53,001 bases of DNA from a bacterium HR34 (GTDB taxonomy: Bacteria; Patescibacteriota; Minisyncoccia; Minisyncoccales; HRBIN34): contig BEIK01000005.1 of the NCBI GenBank assembly GCA_002923395.1, forward strand, positions 1 through 53,001, in the 5' to 3' direction. The notes beneath the pieces are model-generated. The model worked only from the letters and a program-made list of their open reading frames with translations, was not told the origin of the DNA and searched no databases. The position numbers and the translations under genes were made by a program. Positions 52,884 to 53,001 of the stretch are shown here, piece by piece; position 1 is the first letter of the stretch, and each line of letters starts with the position of its first letter.

Positions 52884-53001
52884 CTATTTTTCTTTTCTCT
52901 TTTCCACCTCTTTTGGCAACTCAACATAAAAAGTAGAACCTTTGTTTTCTCCTTCTGATTCAACCCATACTCTGCCTTTGTGAAGTTTAACAAACTGAGA
53001 A
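52884..53001 (-). CDS. sensor histidine kinase, C-terminal part only
   Basis: The partial frame reads SQFVKLHKGRVWVESEGEN, then KGSTFYVELPKEVEKRKEK, stop TAG at 52884. GRVWVES with KGSTFYVELP is the end of a HATPase_c domain of two-component kinases (G2 box region). The start is beyond the window edge. The response regulator and signal are unknown. Confidence 0.8.
   Translation of the reverse strand, partial: SQFVKLHKGRVWVESEGENKGSTFYVELPKEVEKRKEK

Noticed and set aside
1-53001. Genome-wide UGA reassignment (code 4 or 25)
   Set aside because: Long core genes (dnaE, thrS, acs, clp-like) contain no in-frame TGA, the Trp codons inspected are TGG, and three intact genes (CA-like, tsf, rsmH) end in TGA. 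One decayed gene also has TAA stops, so TGA in remnants is not exclusive.
1-53001. CRISPR arrays, insertion sequences or a complete prophage
   Set aside because: No regularly spaced repeats, transposase, terminal inverted repeats, integrase or structural phage genes were seen. The remnant at 18.4 kb is too short to classify.

Overview
The window is AT-rich chromosomal DNA. Its genes are dense, mostly single-copy housekeeping genes with short or overlapping junctions, and most lie on the minus strand. The set suggests a Candidate Phyla Radiation / Patescibacteria genome, most likely a Parcubacteria-type lineage. Pointers are a stand-alone 16S rRNA gene with no 23S or 5S beside it, tRNA genes without encoded CCA, starts preceded by A/T-rich sequence instead of Shine-Dalgarno motifs, a membrane-anchored ClpB/ClpC-like ATPase, MurL next to MraY, and many small membrane proteins without recognisable families. 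The placement is inferred from gene content and was not computed.

Layout. 1-4.9 kb: tRNA-Thr(GGU), a carbonic-anhydrase-like protein, a TSUP permease whose 5' part is crossed by two UGA codons, a decayed gene, a CopB-type copper ATPase and tRNA-Tyr. 4.9-9.1 kb (minus): trmD, khpA, rpsP, rnc, nusB, rpmF, a HAD pseudogene and rnhB. 9.1-15.7 kb (plus): dnaE, thrS and a large unknown membrane protein. 15.8-19.9 kb: an MFS pseudogene, an M24 peptidase, about 1 kb of decayed foreign-looking ORFs, idi and tRNA-Ile. 20-22.6 kb: a YbaK-like deacylase, 16S rRNA with its leader/trailer, a possible structured RNA and tRNA-Thr(UGU). 22.6-27.6 kb: tsf, rpsB, rpmE, prfA, a secreted lytic transglycosylase and rplY. 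27.7-38.7 kb: a Hint/LVIVD surface protein, class II aldolase, PfkB kinase, acetyl-CoA synthetase, a glutaredoxin-like protein, M20 peptidase, DegT aminotransferase and a secreted zinc protease. 38.8-42 kb: a secreted protein, rplU, rmuC and a CaCA exchanger. 42.2-45.8 kb: tRNA-Glu and the division cluster mraZ-rsmH-ftsL-like-ftsI with its promoter and MraZ boxes. 46-53 kb: the Clp-like ATPase, a small membrane protein, murL, mraY, aspS and the tail of a histidine kinase.

The clearest unusual signal is at the 3' end of the 16S gene. Helix 45 and the GGAA loop are present, but the tail that normally carries the anti-Shine-Dalgarno CCUCC reads CACTTAAAC and starts a perfect 12-bp hairpin. The inspected protein starts also lack Shine-Dalgarno motifs, whereas a decayed gene at 18.37 kb has a textbook GGAGGTG. 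Translation initiation therefore appears to be leaderless or A/T-rich-leader driven, and the decayed segment looks imported.

Peptidoglycan enzymes (mraY, murL, PBP, lytic transglycosylase, a PG-binding protease) are spread across the window. They indicate that the cell builds and remodels a wall and may make D-glutamate through the MurL route. Accessory transport and phosphatase genes are decaying while every core gene is intact, so the frameshifts are not easily blamed on general sequencing error.
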